NCBI RefSeq assembly: GCF_014805625.2
Contig: NW_023998565.1
Span: forward strand, 2,180,417-2,244,416
Direction of reading: 5' to 3'
From: Glossina fuscipes
Taxonomy: Eukaryota > Arthropoda > Insecta > Diptera > Glossinidae
DNA: 64,000 bases
The notes under the pieces were generated by a model, which ran no database searches, had not been told where the DNA came from, and worked only from the letters and a program-made list of their open reading frames with translations. Position 1 is the stretch's first letter, and each line of letters opens with the position of its first letter. This document shows positions 1 through 11,703 of this stretch, one piece after another. The translations under genes and the position numbers were made by a program.

Positions 1-78
1 ACATGCATAAGCCTGGCAACCGATAATAAATTAACAATAATTCACTTTCGAAACGTAACGACTTTTTAAGGATGAAAG

Positions 79-2950
79 CTAGTTTAAATACGACATAGGT
101 AAATCGCGCGTATTAAGCAATGTTGCTTTAATGGACTTTAAAGAGTCCGATAACAAGAATAAGTGGTAGACGTCATTTAGGTTCTTGCAAACGACTCTGA
201 GCGGATTGAACAGCTCATAATTAAATTTACACTGATTAAGCTAAACCAAGATAAAGTGCCTAGAGAAGCGGTTAGGGACATTAAAGCTTATTTCACCAAG
301 TAATGAAGGCGAGTCAATAGCACCATTTATTACTTTGATTACAAAGGAAACGCCAAGAACAAATCTACGTTTCTCAAGAGATGGTAGGGACAGCAGAAGC
401 AACCTATTTTCATACGGAGGAAGAGAGGCAATCGGATCCCAACCCAAATTTCTAAGGGTAAACAGCAAGAATTGCTTTTGAACAGATTCGATTGAATCTA
501 CGTAGCACCTATATGAAGGAGACCACACAACTGAGGCATACTCGAGTATGGGTCTAAATAAACACATGTACAGCCTTTTCTTAATATAAGGATCATCAAG
601 CTCTTTGGACTACCTGTTTATAAAACCAAGCGCGGACCTAGCTTTGCTAATCGAGAGCTCAGTATGCAAGTTAAAACGTAAGCTATGGTCAAATAGAACG
701 CCTAAATCTGTAAGCGAATCGACGTCCTCCAACTTATGCGAATCTATGAAATACTGAGTAATGAATGACTTTCTTCTTGAAAATGAAAGCTTCTTACATT
801 TACTCAGATTTAGTTTCAGGAGATTCAAAGAGCACCATGCAGCAAAATTATCCAAATCACCTTGAAGCTGATGTGATTGCGATTCAACAGAGAAGGAAGA
901 AAACAGTTTCACATCATCAGCATACATTAAGATCTGGCTGGAATTAACCACCGATGGGAGATCGTTAATGTATAAACTAAATAAAATGGGACCTAAGTGA
1001 CTTCCTTGAGGTACGCCAGACGTAACGGGGAATTCATCCGAGCTAATGGAGTTAAACAAAACTCTGAAGGATCTATTGTGCAGATAAGAGCTTATCCATT
1101 TCATTAAGTAGGGTGGGAAACCAGAGGCTTGGAGTTTAAAGATAAGTAGTCTATGGTTAACCATACCAAATGCTTTGCTTAAATCAGTGTAAATAACATC
1201 TGTGCGAGAGCCACTAGAAAAAGCCTTGAAAACATAACAGGTAAACTCTAACAAGTTGGTGACTGTAGATCGCCCTTTCCGAAAGCCATGCTGGTGCGGA
1301 GAAATATACGAATTAATGGCAAAGGCCAAATGCTGAGTCGCAATACGCTCGAACAACTTGGGCAAGACACTCAACTTGGCTATGCCTCTGTAGTTCTCAA
1401 CAAATTGTCTACTTCCACTCTTGTGGATAGGAATAAGGAAACTACTCTTCCAACATGAAGGGAAAACACCTGAATACAAGGACATGTTAAAAATCTTTGA
1501 GATCACACCACATAACTCGACAGCGCAAGATTTAAGTACACATGATAGAATTCCATCAGGTCCAGGCGAACAACTGTATTTTAGAGAACTCAACCCTTTG
1601 AAAACATCATCTTCCGAAATAACCAATTTAAGTATTGAAACCGAGTTAGTTATAGGATATGGGTAGTTTGCTGATAAATCGAAATTAGCAATCGAAAAGT
1701 TTCGTCGGAAATACTCAGCAAACAGATTTGAGATTTCAAAATCATCCGAGGAACCAGAGCCATTAAAAGAAACATGAGAGGGATATGTGGAAATTTTTCT
1801 TTTAGAGTTAACAAATTTAAAGAAGAATTTACGATTAGCAAACAGAGAGGATTTAATGAACTGAAAGTATCTGCAGTAATAATGATGGTTGAGGGAGTTA
1901 AATCTATGCCTCGCCACCGAGTAAGCGACATAGTCGAGCGCAGAGCCACTTTTCGAATATTTTTTGAATAGCGAGTTTTTTCTATTCTTGTGATATTTAA
2001 TTGTCTTATTAAACCACGGGGGACATCTGCTTCGAGGTCGACAATGCTTGATCGGAACAGATGCAGCAATAGCTAGATTTAATGTATTGTAGAACGATGG
2101 CAATAAGCTTTCGATACTACCGGTTGAGAAATCAAGCGTCAGATGTGAAAGACGATGTTTTAGTAATACAATATTGATTTTATGAAAATCATAATAATTA
2201 TTTAAAAAAGTTTGATTTGGCACTTTAAGGCATTTCAACAAACCATCATTAATATGATGAAAGGAAATGCATATTGATGGATGATAAGGATCCTCAGGAT
2301 CCTGGACAACGATTTACGTAAATCTCGGGAAAATTGGCAAAGCAGAGATCAAGCAGTCTACCATTACAATTAGGGGTACGATTATATTGACCCAAATTAT
2401 GATCAAACAATTCACTAAAGAACACAACAGCCCTATCAGACGTTGAAGTAGGAACCAAACAGCCAGAATTATCAGTGTTACACCAAGTGACTTCAGGCAA
2501 ATTGAAGTCACCCAATGCAACGACCAAATCGGTGGGTCTAGACCGCTTGGCCACTTCACAAATGAGGGCAGCGTGTTTCCTGTAAATGGAGATATCAGAA
2601 TTTGGGGGAATATAGGAGCAGGTTATAAATAGATGTTTATCAGGCATATTCGCACGAATAGCGATAAATTCAACGTCAGGAGAAGTGGGAAATTCAATTA
2701 AATTGGACGGGACTGACGCAGATATGGCAATTAATACACCACCAATGCGATTTACTCGATCATTTCTAAACACTTGGAAAGAATTATGAAAAAGTTCCGA
2801 CAAATGTAGATCGGGTTTTAGCCAACATTCAGTAAAGGCCAACCAGAAAAATTCCGTGTTCACTGAATTTAGAAAAGTGGAACGAATTTTCGAATTTAGG
2901 CCCCTAACATTTTGATAAATGAGAGATAGTGGGCCTGAAGAAACAATTAG
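79..2950 (-). pseudogene. CR1-like ORF2: endonuclease and reverse transcriptase, broken
   Basis: Reads from about 2950 downward. The endonuclease opens with a LIYQNVRGLNS-type motif just after the ORF1 stop and contains the GDFN box near 2480-2500. A one-base shift near 2303 moves the frame into the linker and RT. RT landmarks in order are SPGPDGI, YRGIAKLS, HGFRKGRS, YTDLSKAF, GVPQGS and MYADDVKLF, all with catalytic Asp residues present. The frame is then interrupted by TAG at 610-612, where the context suggests an original Trp, continues to about 245, and shifts once more before a natural-looking stop at 79-81. In copy A the residue after SKAF is Gly where Asp is usual. The product would have been a target-primed reverse transcriptase; this copy cannot make it. 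Confidence 0.88.
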
Positions 2951-3924
2951 TTTTTTGAAGGCGACAAGACTATTGCCTTGGTATTACGGGGACGATCTCG
3001 AGGGATAAATTCCTTAATTAAGGATCCTACTGACCACAGTGATTTGTTTAACAACATATCACTGTTTTCAGTCGGAACTAATATTTTAAAAGAGGAGTTT
3101 GCACTAGCTTGAGAATGAGCCATTTTGAAGATGCTAACACGCTTTAAGTTGACTGATGGGACTTTCGTCGCCAGATAACCTTTTATGTTATCCACCGATG
3201 TTTCAGGTGCCAGTCTTGACACAAATATTGCTTTTCTGGGAGGAACTGCCGTCAAGCAAATGTCATTATTTGGAACAGGAGGGGGGTTCACAGTAGGAGA
3301 GTTTCGAGTTGGGGAAAATATAGATGGGGTTACCGCCCTTGTACCGGCAGCTTGTGAGACTTGCCCAGTCTGGTGACCAGCATTCACACGCGAACAGCCA
3401 GGAGGAGAGGATGACTTATTTTTCTCTTCATTACTTTTAGGCGATGGCACTTGATTAGAGTGAGTGGCGGCTCTGGGCGGAGATACCCTTGCCACTTCAG
3501 CGTAGCTTAAAACCGATGGACTTGCCGGTTTGTTTGTAACTGTTTTGCTACCAACCGACTCAGCAATATCGGAAACATTACTGTTCATTTTAGAGTTAGA
3601 GGGAGCGGTAACTTGTACCAACGAATTAGATTTGGAGAAAGCCAGAGGTGACGTCCCACACGCTACGCTACGAGTAGAAGATGAGTGTCCAATAAAGCGA
3701 CACTCATCAAAGCTAGACTTAATGAGCTCAAACTTTTCCCACAAGGAGCCGAGATTTCTACTCAATTCCGAGAAACCATAACGGGTCTCCGTGAAAAGTT
3801 TAGCAGCACGGCCGAGAATACCGGCACACTTTGCATGACCAAAGCGCTCGCAGAGCCAACAAGAAACGAATCTATCAGAATCAGGGCCTGATTTCGCCCG
3901 ACAAGGTGTATATAAACACTCCAT
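2947..3924 (-). CDS. CR1-like ORF1 nucleic-acid-binding protein
   Basis: Open 325-codon frame with an ATG at 3924-3922. The first 35 residues hold spaced Cys and His (ECLYTPC, SCWLCERFGHAKC) consistent with a PHD-like zinc finger. A Ser/Pro/Asn-rich middle follows (about residues 100-215), and the last third (from about residue 225, KAIFVSRLAPETS) looks like a compact RNA-binding fold. ORF1 proteins of this class coat element RNA in the RNP. The stop overlaps the start region of ORF2, as is usual in these elements. The frame is uninterrupted although ORF2 is broken. The upstream stretch to about 4100 is probably 5' UTR. Confidence 0.75.
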   Translation of the reverse strand: MECLYTPCRAKSGPDSDRFVSCWLCERFGHAKCAGILGRAAKLFTETRYGFSELSRNLGSLWEKFELIKSSFDECRFIGHSSSTRSVACGTSPLAFSKSNSLVQVTAPSNSKMNSNVSDIAESVGSKTVTNKPASPSVLSYAEVARVSPPRAATHSNQVPSPKSNEEKNKSSSPPGCSRVNAGHQTGQVSQAAGTRAVTPSIFSPTRNSPTVNPPPVPNNDICLTAVPPRKAIFVSRLAPETSVDNIKGYLATKVPSVNLKRVSIFKMAHSQASANSSFKILVPTENSDMLLNKSLWSVGSLIKEFIPRDRPRNTKAIVLSPSKN

Positions 3925-3945
3925 GTCCTGTCAAAAAGACAGTTG

Positions 3946-4744
3946 TTGATTATGAAGAACAGACACACAAATCACTAAAAAAAAATCCTGGACATAAAAA
4001 TTTATCAACCAATTTGTGCAAAACTTCTCTGTTAGGTTGACACTGTAACGAGCGATCACTAGCAACACAAACTCCAAACAGCAAAAAAAATAACAGAGAA
4101 AAAGAGAGAAAACAAAAAAAAAAAAAGAGAGATTTTTATCAGAGCTCAAAATTTTTGTTTGCAAAAATCAAATGAATGAAAGCGTAAAAGAAAAATATTT
4201 CTTTTACTTTGAATTCACTCACTTTCTTCTCAAAGTATATTATAAAATCACACACTATAAGGCAGAATAGCCACGAAATTCAACAAAAAATTAAAATTTT
4301 AATTGCCGAAACAAAATATATACGACTATACCGCGCGACAGAGTTGCCAGACTTTGTTCATAAAAAAACGATTTGTATTATAAAAAAACGATTTGGCATG
4401 TAAAAATGGAAGAGAAAACTTAGTATACTGATTATAACGGAAAATGTTTCCGTTTTTATATTAAATTTCGAGTTAATTTTTCAAGTTTTATTTTTGAACA
4501 ACATACTAAATATGTTTACTACGATTTCAATTTGGAAAGTCTTTAATGTAGAAAGCATATTATTGTACAGTGCAACAACGATAATAACCACCACGAGTAC
4601 TCCCCGAAGGGCCGCACCCAAGCAGTCAGCACTCACAAATTGATCAACGATATGCGTTCAAAAAGGGTAAAAATTGCGCGCGCTTCCGCCATAAGGCTTC
4701 CACGGCGCCGTTGATGATACCCTACAGTAGTTTCCTTCTTTGAG
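3946..4744. other. non-coding, AT-rich, probable element 5' UTR then Gypsy 3' end
   Basis: 3946-4100 is probably 5' UTR of copy A, since the fragment at 49940-50060 resembles it loosely. 4150-4560 is AT-rich with a repeated ATAAAAAAACGATTT near 4360 and 4380. 4560-4744 is GC-richer and follows the Gypsy integrase frame on the minus strand, so it may be 3' LTR sequence. No gene seen. Confidence 0.5.
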
Positions 4745-5520
4745 AATTTATATTAAGTAAGTTATGATTCCTGTGCGGAACAGTTGCTGCATTTTCTAAG
4801 TGCCGGCTTCAGCCGATTAATTGGAAAAGTTTTAACAGTGTTATCTGCACTCACTTTAAAATATTTGGGCTCTTTTTCAACCACCTCATTGGGGTCCTTC
4901 ATAAGGCTGCTTCTTTATTATACATACTTTTAAGTTTTTCGGAGTATAGAGCTCGCATGCCGGATATTTACGATGTGCGATACTGGACTGGATCTTTCCG
5001 AAATGTACTCTAATTTTGTTTAAAAAATCTGACTGTTGTAGTGTGGGACGTTGTGCAATGATTTCTCCAGGTAATCGTAAATTTTGGTCAAAGATCATTT
5101 CAGCAGGTATGGCTGAAATGTCCCCATTCCGAAGTTAAACTTCAAAACACGACAGGAAGAACTGCTGCTTTGTTTCTAGCATCGTTCAATGATGCCATTT
5201 GACTGCGGATGATAAGGCGACTACTGCGGATGATAAGGTGACTACCCAAAAATTTTACGAGCTCGGTGAGAAGCTTAGAAGTGAATTAAGCACCCTGATC
5301 ACCGGTAATTTGTAAGGGTACACCGAAATGTGTGATACAATTTGAAAAAAAAACTGGAGTAACGGGTGACGGGCTCATATACCTAAGAGGGTATGCCTGG
5401 AGCCAACCAGTAGAGCGGTCAATTATGGTGAGTATATACTTGCTAATTTTAGACGTCGGCAGTGGGCCGAGTTTATCTAGATGAATCTGCTCGAACCTAC
5501 CTTTAGGCATAGCGGTTTTT
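4745..5520 (-). pseudogene. Gypsy-type LTR retrotransposon integrase remnant
   Basis: Minus-strand reading shows the integrase core pattern (RFEQIHLDKLGPLP, then ILTIIDRSTGWLQAYPL, then ITGDQGA) at 5510-5286. Homology continues with frameshifts and stops through the region of the third catalytic residue, then LRLPGE (5098-4886), KQPYEGP and, in another frame, YFKV with INRLKPA near 4800-4870. That order is typical of the C-terminal end of Gypsy Pol. There is a 21-bp tandem duplication around 5202-5243. No LTRs, protease, RT or RNase H were seen, so this is a severely truncated copy. Confidence 0.8.
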
Positions 5521-5790
5521 GTTGCTGATGTTTTTGTGTGTCTGTATACTTTATATTTTTAGAACAGTGTACAATTGCTGGTTCAGATATTAAATTGTTT
5601 GTTAAAAGAACACAATTTAATCACGTGTAACTGTGTGGGCATGGCGGATGTTTTCCAGTTTTGCACGTAAGCAGTAGAATGCTTCATAAAGTAAATGGAC
5701 TTTTATAACTTTTATAATTTCTGCGTAACGAGCAAAAGATTTTCTTAAAAAAAACGGGATTGCTGAAGAGTTTCCACGGATTATTTACGT

Positions 5791-6012
5791 AATACCGCGT
5801 CAACTACGGTCCTAGAGAAGGTAACACCTTATGAAACATGGTATGACGGAAAACCTGCAGGGATGCATTTAAAAACATTTGACTCTATATCAATTTACTT
5901 AGATGAAAGTCGGCGAAATAAATTTAAACAACGAGGCTAAGAATGCATTACGGTTGATTATTCTAACATATCAAAAGCGAACCGATTGTTCTACAAATAT
6001 GTTAATGAGTTA
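5791..6012 (+). pseudogene. Copia-type integrase C-terminal remnant
   Basis: Plus-strand reading gives TPYETWYDGKPAGMHLKTF, then SRRNKFKQRG, a stop, then NISKANRLFY. This follows the order found after the integrase core in Copia Pol proteins (TPYE.W.GKKP, HL..FG, R.KF..RG, SK.YRL). There is one stop inside the match and no flanking Pol domains. It lies in opposite orientation to the adjoining Gypsy piece. Confidence 0.7.
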
Positions 6013-6608
6013 AAAGTACGTGGAGATTCATATTTCATTAAAGCCAAAGAATATGTATATATTGGTATATCACTTAAAGGAGACGCCCAACACTGAGAAA
6101 TCGTTAATACCAATGGTGAAACTGAAAATGGAAATAATAGCTCGATGAAACTGATAGTGGATTTGAATCAATGAATGTAAATTGAAAACGACGCACGAAT
6201 GTAAGTTGAAAAATAACTTTTAAAACGAAAATAAATCGCGTTTATTGCTTGTTCTTCATTCATTGTAAAGTAATGCATATTTAAATAACAAGTTCAAATT
6301 ATATAATATAAAAAAGATTTAAAATAATACAATAATAAGATGAAATTTAAAAAATACTTTTCAATTTTTGGATAATACTATTCGCTTATTTGTGCAATTT
6401 TATATAATAATACAGTCATAATATGACGTTTTCATGAAATCAAATTCATGGTAAATTCAAACTTTATCATCTGATCAATAAAGCAAATTGTCGTCACTAT
6501 GGTCTGTTGTACAAGTAAACTATTAAACCCTACCGTACAGCCACAAATAATTAAAAAATGCTTGAGAATTATTCTTTCAAACTACCTTTCTGGGATGATT
6601 TCTATATA
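6013..6608. other. AT-rich intergenic stretch
   Basis: Low-complexity AT-rich DNA with no ORF or motif that I recognise. The TA at 6607-6608 is the left half of the mariner target duplication. Confidence 0.5.
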
Positions 6609-6640
6609 TTAGTTTGGGGAAAAAGAAATCCATTATTTTT
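6609..6640 (+). repeat. mariner left terminal inverted repeat
   Basis: 32 bp beginning TTAGTTTGGGGAAAAAG, preceded by TA. It is the exact reverse complement of 7842-7873. Confidence 0.95.
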
Positions 6641-6793
6641 TCGGTAGATGGCTGCACTGATAGATTTCTCGCAAAGTATCGATCAAACAATTTCATATTT
6701 ATGCTCCTTGGAAAGGTGACATTTCGCAGTAAAAAAAATTCGTTTGCTGTTTTTTGTTTGGTGCATTCAGTTGTGAGTTACAGCGTGTTAAAA

Positions 6794-7820
6794 ATGGAAG
6801 TGAACAAAGAGAAAATTCGGTACATTTTACAGTTTTTCTTTGACAAAGGCGAAAATGCAAGCCAGGCGGCTACAATTGTGAATGGTGTTTATGGTTCCGA
6901 TACTGTAACAGCCAATTATGTGCAATTTTGGTTTCGTAGATTCCGTTCAGGAATTTTTGATGTTAAAGATGCACCTCGCACAGGTAGGCCGGTCGTCGAA
7001 AATGTCGATAAAATCGGAGAAATGATCGAAGTTGACCGGCATGTTAGCAGTCGTAACATAGCCCAGGAGCTAAAAATCGACCATAAAACAGTTTTAAACC
7101 ATTTACATAAAGCTGGATTCAAAAAGAAGCTCGATGTTTGGGTTCCACACCAATTAACAGAAAAAAACATGATGGATCGAATTTCCATCTGCGAAGCCTT
7201 GGCCAAACGGAATGAGATAGACCCATTTCTTAAACGGATGGTGACTGGAGATGAGAAATGGATCACATACGATAACCCTGTGTGAAAACGATCGTGGTCA
7301 AAGAGCGGTGAAGCACCTCAAACGGCCAGGAAGATTTTGCTATGCATTTGGTGGGACTGGAAGGGGATTATTTATTATGAGCTGCTTCCATATGGCGAAA
7401 CGCTAAATGCTGATCTCTACTGTCAACAACTGGACCGTTTGAAGATAGCGATTGACCAGAAACGGCCAGAATTGGCCAACAGGAGAGGTGTCGTGTTCCA
7501 CCAGGACAACGCTAGGCCACACACATCTACAGTGACTCGCCAGAAACTGCGGGAGCTTGGTTGGGAAGTTTTAATGCATCCGCCATACAATCCGGACTTG
7601 GCACCAAGCGATTATCATCTTTTTCTTGCATTGCAAAATTTCTTTAATGATAAAAAATTGGAATCTAGGGAGGATTGTGAAAATCGACTACTAGAGTTTT
7701 TGCAAATAGAGACCAGGACTTCTATGAGAGAGGCATTTTGAAGTTACCTTTAAAATGGCAACAAATCATACAACAAAACGGTGCATATTGACCCAAATCG
7801 GACAATCCGAAGCATGTTAA
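6794..7820 (+). pseudogene. mariner transposase, inactivated
   Basis: Start chosen at the ATG at 6794 (MEVNKEKIRY), the family-like N-terminus; upstream sequence is 5' UTR. The helix-turn-helix DNA-binding half (residues 1 to about 110) is followed by VTGDEKWITYDN with the first catalytic Asp, HQDNARPHT with the second and PDLAPSDYHLF with the third, the D,D34D spacing of mariner. Lesions: an in-frame TGA at 7283-7285, apparently a CGA mutation, a short in-frame deletion shortly after it (around 7318), a frameshift near 7700, and a second shift near 7785 just before the natural C-terminus. It would otherwise be about 345 residues. Confidence 0.93.
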
Positions 7821-7841
7821 ATAAAGTCCTGAAGTTCATAT

Positions 7842-7873
7842 AAAAATAATGGATTTCTTTTTCCCCAAACTAA
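7842..7873 (-). repeat. mariner right terminal inverted repeat
   Basis: Exact inverted copy of 6609-6640, followed by TA at 7874-7875. Confidence 0.95.
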
Positions 7874-8535
7874 TATAAAAAAAGCACATACACACAGACG
7901 TTTTGCTATGTTAACGCAATTAATCAAATGAAGTCCTATTTTTAAACCACTTTTTTATGACACTTGTCCATCTCTCAACTTTACACAAGTGCTTAGATTT
8001 CAAAAAGAGGGAGAAATTTTTAAAATTTGTTCAAATGTTAAATCTAAAGCGGTTGATAATTAATTTCGATTAGCTAGCTTTGTTTAATAATTTTGCAGAC
8101 ATTCGTTGCACCAACAATAATTGTAATTACGTGACTCGTGCTTGATTGAAGCCCACCGTTTTGCACGTAAAGGAAATTAATATTTACATAGAGGAATTCC
8201 TATATTGTGCCATATTCGCTAATAATACGAAATTATGGAATGTAGATTACTAGTTGTTTTGGTATAAATAAAGTGTTATATATTTCGTGGTTTCGAAAGT
8301 AAAACTAAATAAAACACACATCTAATTCAGATTTGGGTCAACTTTTTATTCAATTTATTATCTGGATCACACAGTTATTGGTGAAGTATAATGTTATCCA
8401 CAGAACTGGATCCTTTTGAGGTAATTTTCGATTACTTGTCTATATATAAGGGGCAATAGCTCGGTCATATATATATATATTTCGCTATAGCGAACTGAAA
8501 GACAAATTTAGCCTAGAATACCAATCTTCATGGGT
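7874..8535. other. intergenic, nothing recognised
   Basis: AT-rich with a short TATATATATATAT run near 8470. No coding pattern seen on either strand. Confidence 0.4.
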
Positions 8536-9765
8536 GAATATAGTGAGGAAATATGTAGGAAAGCTTCAGTTCATGCTTTCCTCTTTTTGACTTCTTTTAG
8601 GTGCCGTTGTAGTCTTTGGAACTGCAACGTTGTACTATCTGAATTTTCACTCTCCACCTTTTATAACCTTCCTAACTGTGTTTTCAAAAGAATGCAGTCG
8701 CCTCAAAACAAACTGTTAAGACGATGTATGAGTGTTGTCCGCTCTACTCCGGTTCCCATCCTGAGAGTCATCTCTGAAGAATTGCCTGTCTCTGAGAGGG
8801 TCTTACTCCTGACAGCTAAAGAGATTCTTAGAGCTAAAATCATCACACTGTCTTTTTTCAGATGATAGTCGCCAAAGTAGATGAAATTTTCAGTAGCTAC
8901 ACAAGCTGTTATTCAAAATTTAATCGTATTTTTGGAAAAGCCGACTCTATCCCAGTCTGGAGCTCTATACAAAGTATATGCACAAAACATCTTAATCCTT
9001 TTGTGTTACTAGTCAGCATAAAAAAGAGTTTCACGCAGTTGGCCGCGTGTCGCGAAAAACTTCGTTTATACCACGATTTCATAGTTTATGCTACTGATGG
9101 CTCGGTTGGTTAGGGCAAATCAGGTTTCGCCGTGCTTAAGTATCCATTAAAAATACTTGGAAAATTTCAAATTCTGGAAAACCTTTTTTCAACTCATATT
9201 AAACTTCTGGCCATCAGACAGCCAGTTCACCTTGCCATATCAAGCGGTATCAAAAAATTTGTGATTTTTTCTGAAAGCAAATTGGCCCTAACCCTAATCA
9301 AAAAAAAAAAAAAATCATAATATGAATGTATTTAAAATCCATAGTATGTTAACCGTCTCCGATATTAATGCACGTCATGCGGTCTGGGTTCCAGGACATT
9401 ATGGCTTTTGTTTAAATGAAAATGCTAATCTTTGCGCTCATGAAGCTCGGCTTCTCTTTATCAAATATCCTTCTAAAGTCTGAAATTATATAATGCATGA
9501 TTTGGAAGGCAAACATCGAAAGATAGCTAGATCTATGGAAGACCGACTTTTCTATAAAATTCGCCCTATTATGACCTTTAAATCTCTTTCTGATGCCAAC
9601 TTGACCACAGGGGATATAAAGGTGCTCAGCGGACTCATGTACAATCACACCTATGACCAATTTTATCTAAAAATGGTTGAAATGGTGGAAATCTTTCGTC
9701 CTCGCAATATAACTGATCTTAAGCAGCTAACTACCTTCATTAAAACTGTTGAAGTATTTTTTTAA
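8536..9765 (+). pseudogene. I-clade-like ORF2 3' end: RT thumb and RNase H remnant
   Basis: Homologous to the distal ORF2 of the element at 50288-55316. Matching blocks are LLRRCMSVVRSTPVPIL with ISEELPVSERVLLLTAKE (8720-8830), SSYTSCYSKF (8890-8920), the RNase H opening YATDGSVG (about 9090-9113), LLAIRQPVHLA and KFVIFSESKLALTLI, then WVPGHYGF and NENANLCAHEA in another frame (9380-9450), and LFYKI with a C-terminal tail to 9765. Stops and frameshifts separate the blocks, and a run of 14 A interrupts the RNase H domain near 9300. Catalytic Asp residues of RNase H are partly preserved, but no continuous frame remains. Confidence 0.85.
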
Positions 9766-11361
9766 ATTATCGTAGTTATATTTTTATTTTGTCTTGTCTA
9801 ATCGTATTTTTAAGAGTTTTTATAACCCCGTAAATCAATAATTCCTATACAGCCATACCTTGATGTCAAAGTTCTGGGCTAATCTCTAGAGCGGATGTTA
9901 CTGAATTGTTGTTAGTTGTTAATTATGATGTGCTCGGCATGTTTTTCATTTTGTTTTTATTATCCTGAAACTGCTCAGATGATTTTGTGATAAAATCTGG
10001 ATATACTTTCATTTATAGCCCTGATCTATTTTACGCTTTTATATATCAAAAAAAGAAGAGAAAATTATGTAGAATTTGTTTTAGGCCATAAAACGATAAA
10101 TGAATTTGAATATTAAAATGAACGCAATCGATTTACCAGAAATCCACCTTCAATTGCCAATATATAAAAAGTTTTTTTTCAACTAAAAGAGATTAAAGAG
10201 CCTCCACACAAATATCAACGGCATCATCTTCATAGGTCGGCGGTGCTGGAGTATCAAATGATCTGCTTCGATTTTCTAGTGGACACAATTATTGTGCAGC
10301 GCCCTACAAACATTTGCGGCACTTCCCAGCTTCTTTAGGCTGTAGCAGCTCTTGCGCTCTTTCAGTAGAATTCGCCAGCAACCTACATAAATGCCTACAT
10401 ATAGTTCGATTTTAGGAATGCTAGATATTCTAATATTATTTATAATAATGTTTCTCGTCTTGCAACGGATTTCGTTGTATTCTTTTTTTAGGGGACTCGC
10501 CGAAATTCAGTAAGATGTCATCAGCCAAGAATCTATGTGGTATTCACTATGACCTGAAAAAGCATTAGAATAAAGTGATTTTTTGGCACTTTAATTTTTT
10601 TTTACAGCTCACCGTATTTGTTAAGTTTGGCGACAATCACCAACAAATTGAAAACATGATTACATTTTATTTGTGACTGTGGCCTTCGTTGTCTTTTGCT
10701 TACATGATTACTCCCCTGGTATTCACTTTAGCGTGAGAACAGTTAGGTCATGATAGGTATGATCGGTCAATCCGTATGTACGTGCCATGCATTTTTGAGG
10801 TTGTAAATATTTATATTATATTATGCTTATATATTATACATGTAAGATTCAGTAATAGAATCTAATACTCATGCAAAAATGTAATGTTCAATGTTAAAAA
10901 AAGGCTCTCAAAAGGCGATGAACGAGTCTGCTATATACAATTGCTTCTTATAAATTTGGCAACTTATGAGAGTAATTAACCCTTTGCACCCGAAGTTTTT
11001 TTTCGTTCGTATTAACAGCAACTCGAAGCGATTTTAGTGAAAAGGTCATATTCAGATGTGAGTTTGACGTAAGCATTAAAAGAAAAGTCATCGCTGTATG
11101 TTATTATTTTTCTAATTCTTTATGAACACAAATGTTATGAGCGCGAGCCGTGACCGTCATTTGTCACCAACAGCGAAACACCGGAATTCTAGTTTTTACG
11201 ATTTGTTTTTGTTTTTATGTTACTAACGTAGCGGAGCCCTCGAGATTGAAGACCAATTTTAAATTGCTCGGCTCCGGAGCCCTCGAGTGCGAAATTGGTT
11301 AAATGACACTTGCTTTCATTTTATATTATAGTGCGTTTTAAATGTCGTAGATATAAACGAA
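9766..11361. other. intergenic with no confident gene
   Basis: Mostly AT-rich. The minus strand around 10190-10370 has a short reading (FDTPAPPTYEDDAVDICVEA) that looks protein-like but was not identified. A 12-base word GGAGCCCTCGAG occurs twice at about 11234 and 11276, just upstream of the Myb/SANT ORF. Confidence 0.35.
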
Positions 11362-11703
11362 ATGGCGAATACAGCGCAGACAGAATCAAACAATATAAAG
11401 CAAAAGATATATAACATCACACAGGATACACATGACTACACACCACAAATACATAACGTTAAACAAGAGATAAATAACATCACAATAGAGGCAAATAGCT
11501 ATCGAATATGCACACAGGAGCAATTGGAATATTTGGCGTTTGTTGACAAACACCCCGAACTATTACAAAATAAGATAAGTTCAGCAAATCCAAAGCAGTT
11601 GAAAAAGCTGTGGGAGGAACTGGCTGGAAATTTTAACTCGATGGCAGGTCGCATGAGAAATACACAAAAATGGAAAAATGTAAGTATAAGTAACCGTACA
11701 TAA
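11362..11703 (+). CDS. Myb/SANT-like DNA-binding domain ORF, probable first exon
   Basis: 113-codon frame from an ATG. Residues about 50-110 (TQEQLEYLAFVDKHPELLQ, LKKLWEELAGNFNS, KWKN) match the Zeste/FSBP-type Myb/SANT-like domain, with spaced Trp residues and a final KW. Such domains are common in insect regulatory proteins and in proteins encoded by PIF/Harbinger transposons. GTAAGT at 11680-11685 directly after KWKN is a strong splice donor, so the final residues (VSISNRT) may be intronic. No second exon was identified. A Harbinger transposase scrap lies far away at about 30340. Host gene or transposon-derived gene cannot be decided. Confidence 0.55.
   Translation: MANTAQTESNNIKQKIYNITQDTHDYTPQIHNVKQEINNITIEANSYRICTQEQLEYLAFVDKHPELLQNKISSANPKQLKKLWEELAGNFNSMAGRMRNTQKWKNVSISNRT

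Larger units (their letters stand above)
79..3945 (-). mobile_element. CR1/Jockey-type non-LTR retrotransposon, copy A
   Basis: Minus-strand two-ORF non-LTR element. ORF1 (2947-3924) has an N-terminal Cys/His cluster resembling the PHD-like finger of CR1-clade ORF1 proteins, and ORF2 carries an apurinic-type endonuclease followed by a reverse transcriptase with an intact YADD box. There is no RNase H domain, unlike the I-clade elements elsewhere in the window. The copy is nearly complete but inactive: a frameshift near 2303, a stop at 610-612 and another frameshift near 245. Relatives of the same family lie at 15985-16412, 18983-20200 and 49800-50060. The exact ends and any target-site duplication were not found. 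Assignment to CR1 rather than another Jockey-superfamily clade is inferred from the ORF1 finger and RT wording. Confidence 0.85.
6609..7873 (+). mobile_element. mariner (Tc1/mariner) transposon, complete ends
   Basis: 1265-bp element bounded by identical 32-bp terminal inverted repeats and flanked by TA at 6607-6608 and 7874-7875, the target duplication of Tc1/mariner insertions. It holds a single transposase gene that has lost its reading frame, so the copy is non-autonomous; the intact ends could still be mobilised if an active transposase existed in the genome. Transposase wording suggests the mellifera subfamily, from memory only. Confidence 0.95.

Noticed and set aside
1650..2069. 139-codon minus-strand frame inside ORF2
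   Set aside because: Shadow of the reverse transcriptase ORF in another frame.
4184..4207. Perfect 10-bp-arm hairpin in AT-rich DNA
   Set aside because: Composed almost only of A and T; expected by chance and not linked to any feature.
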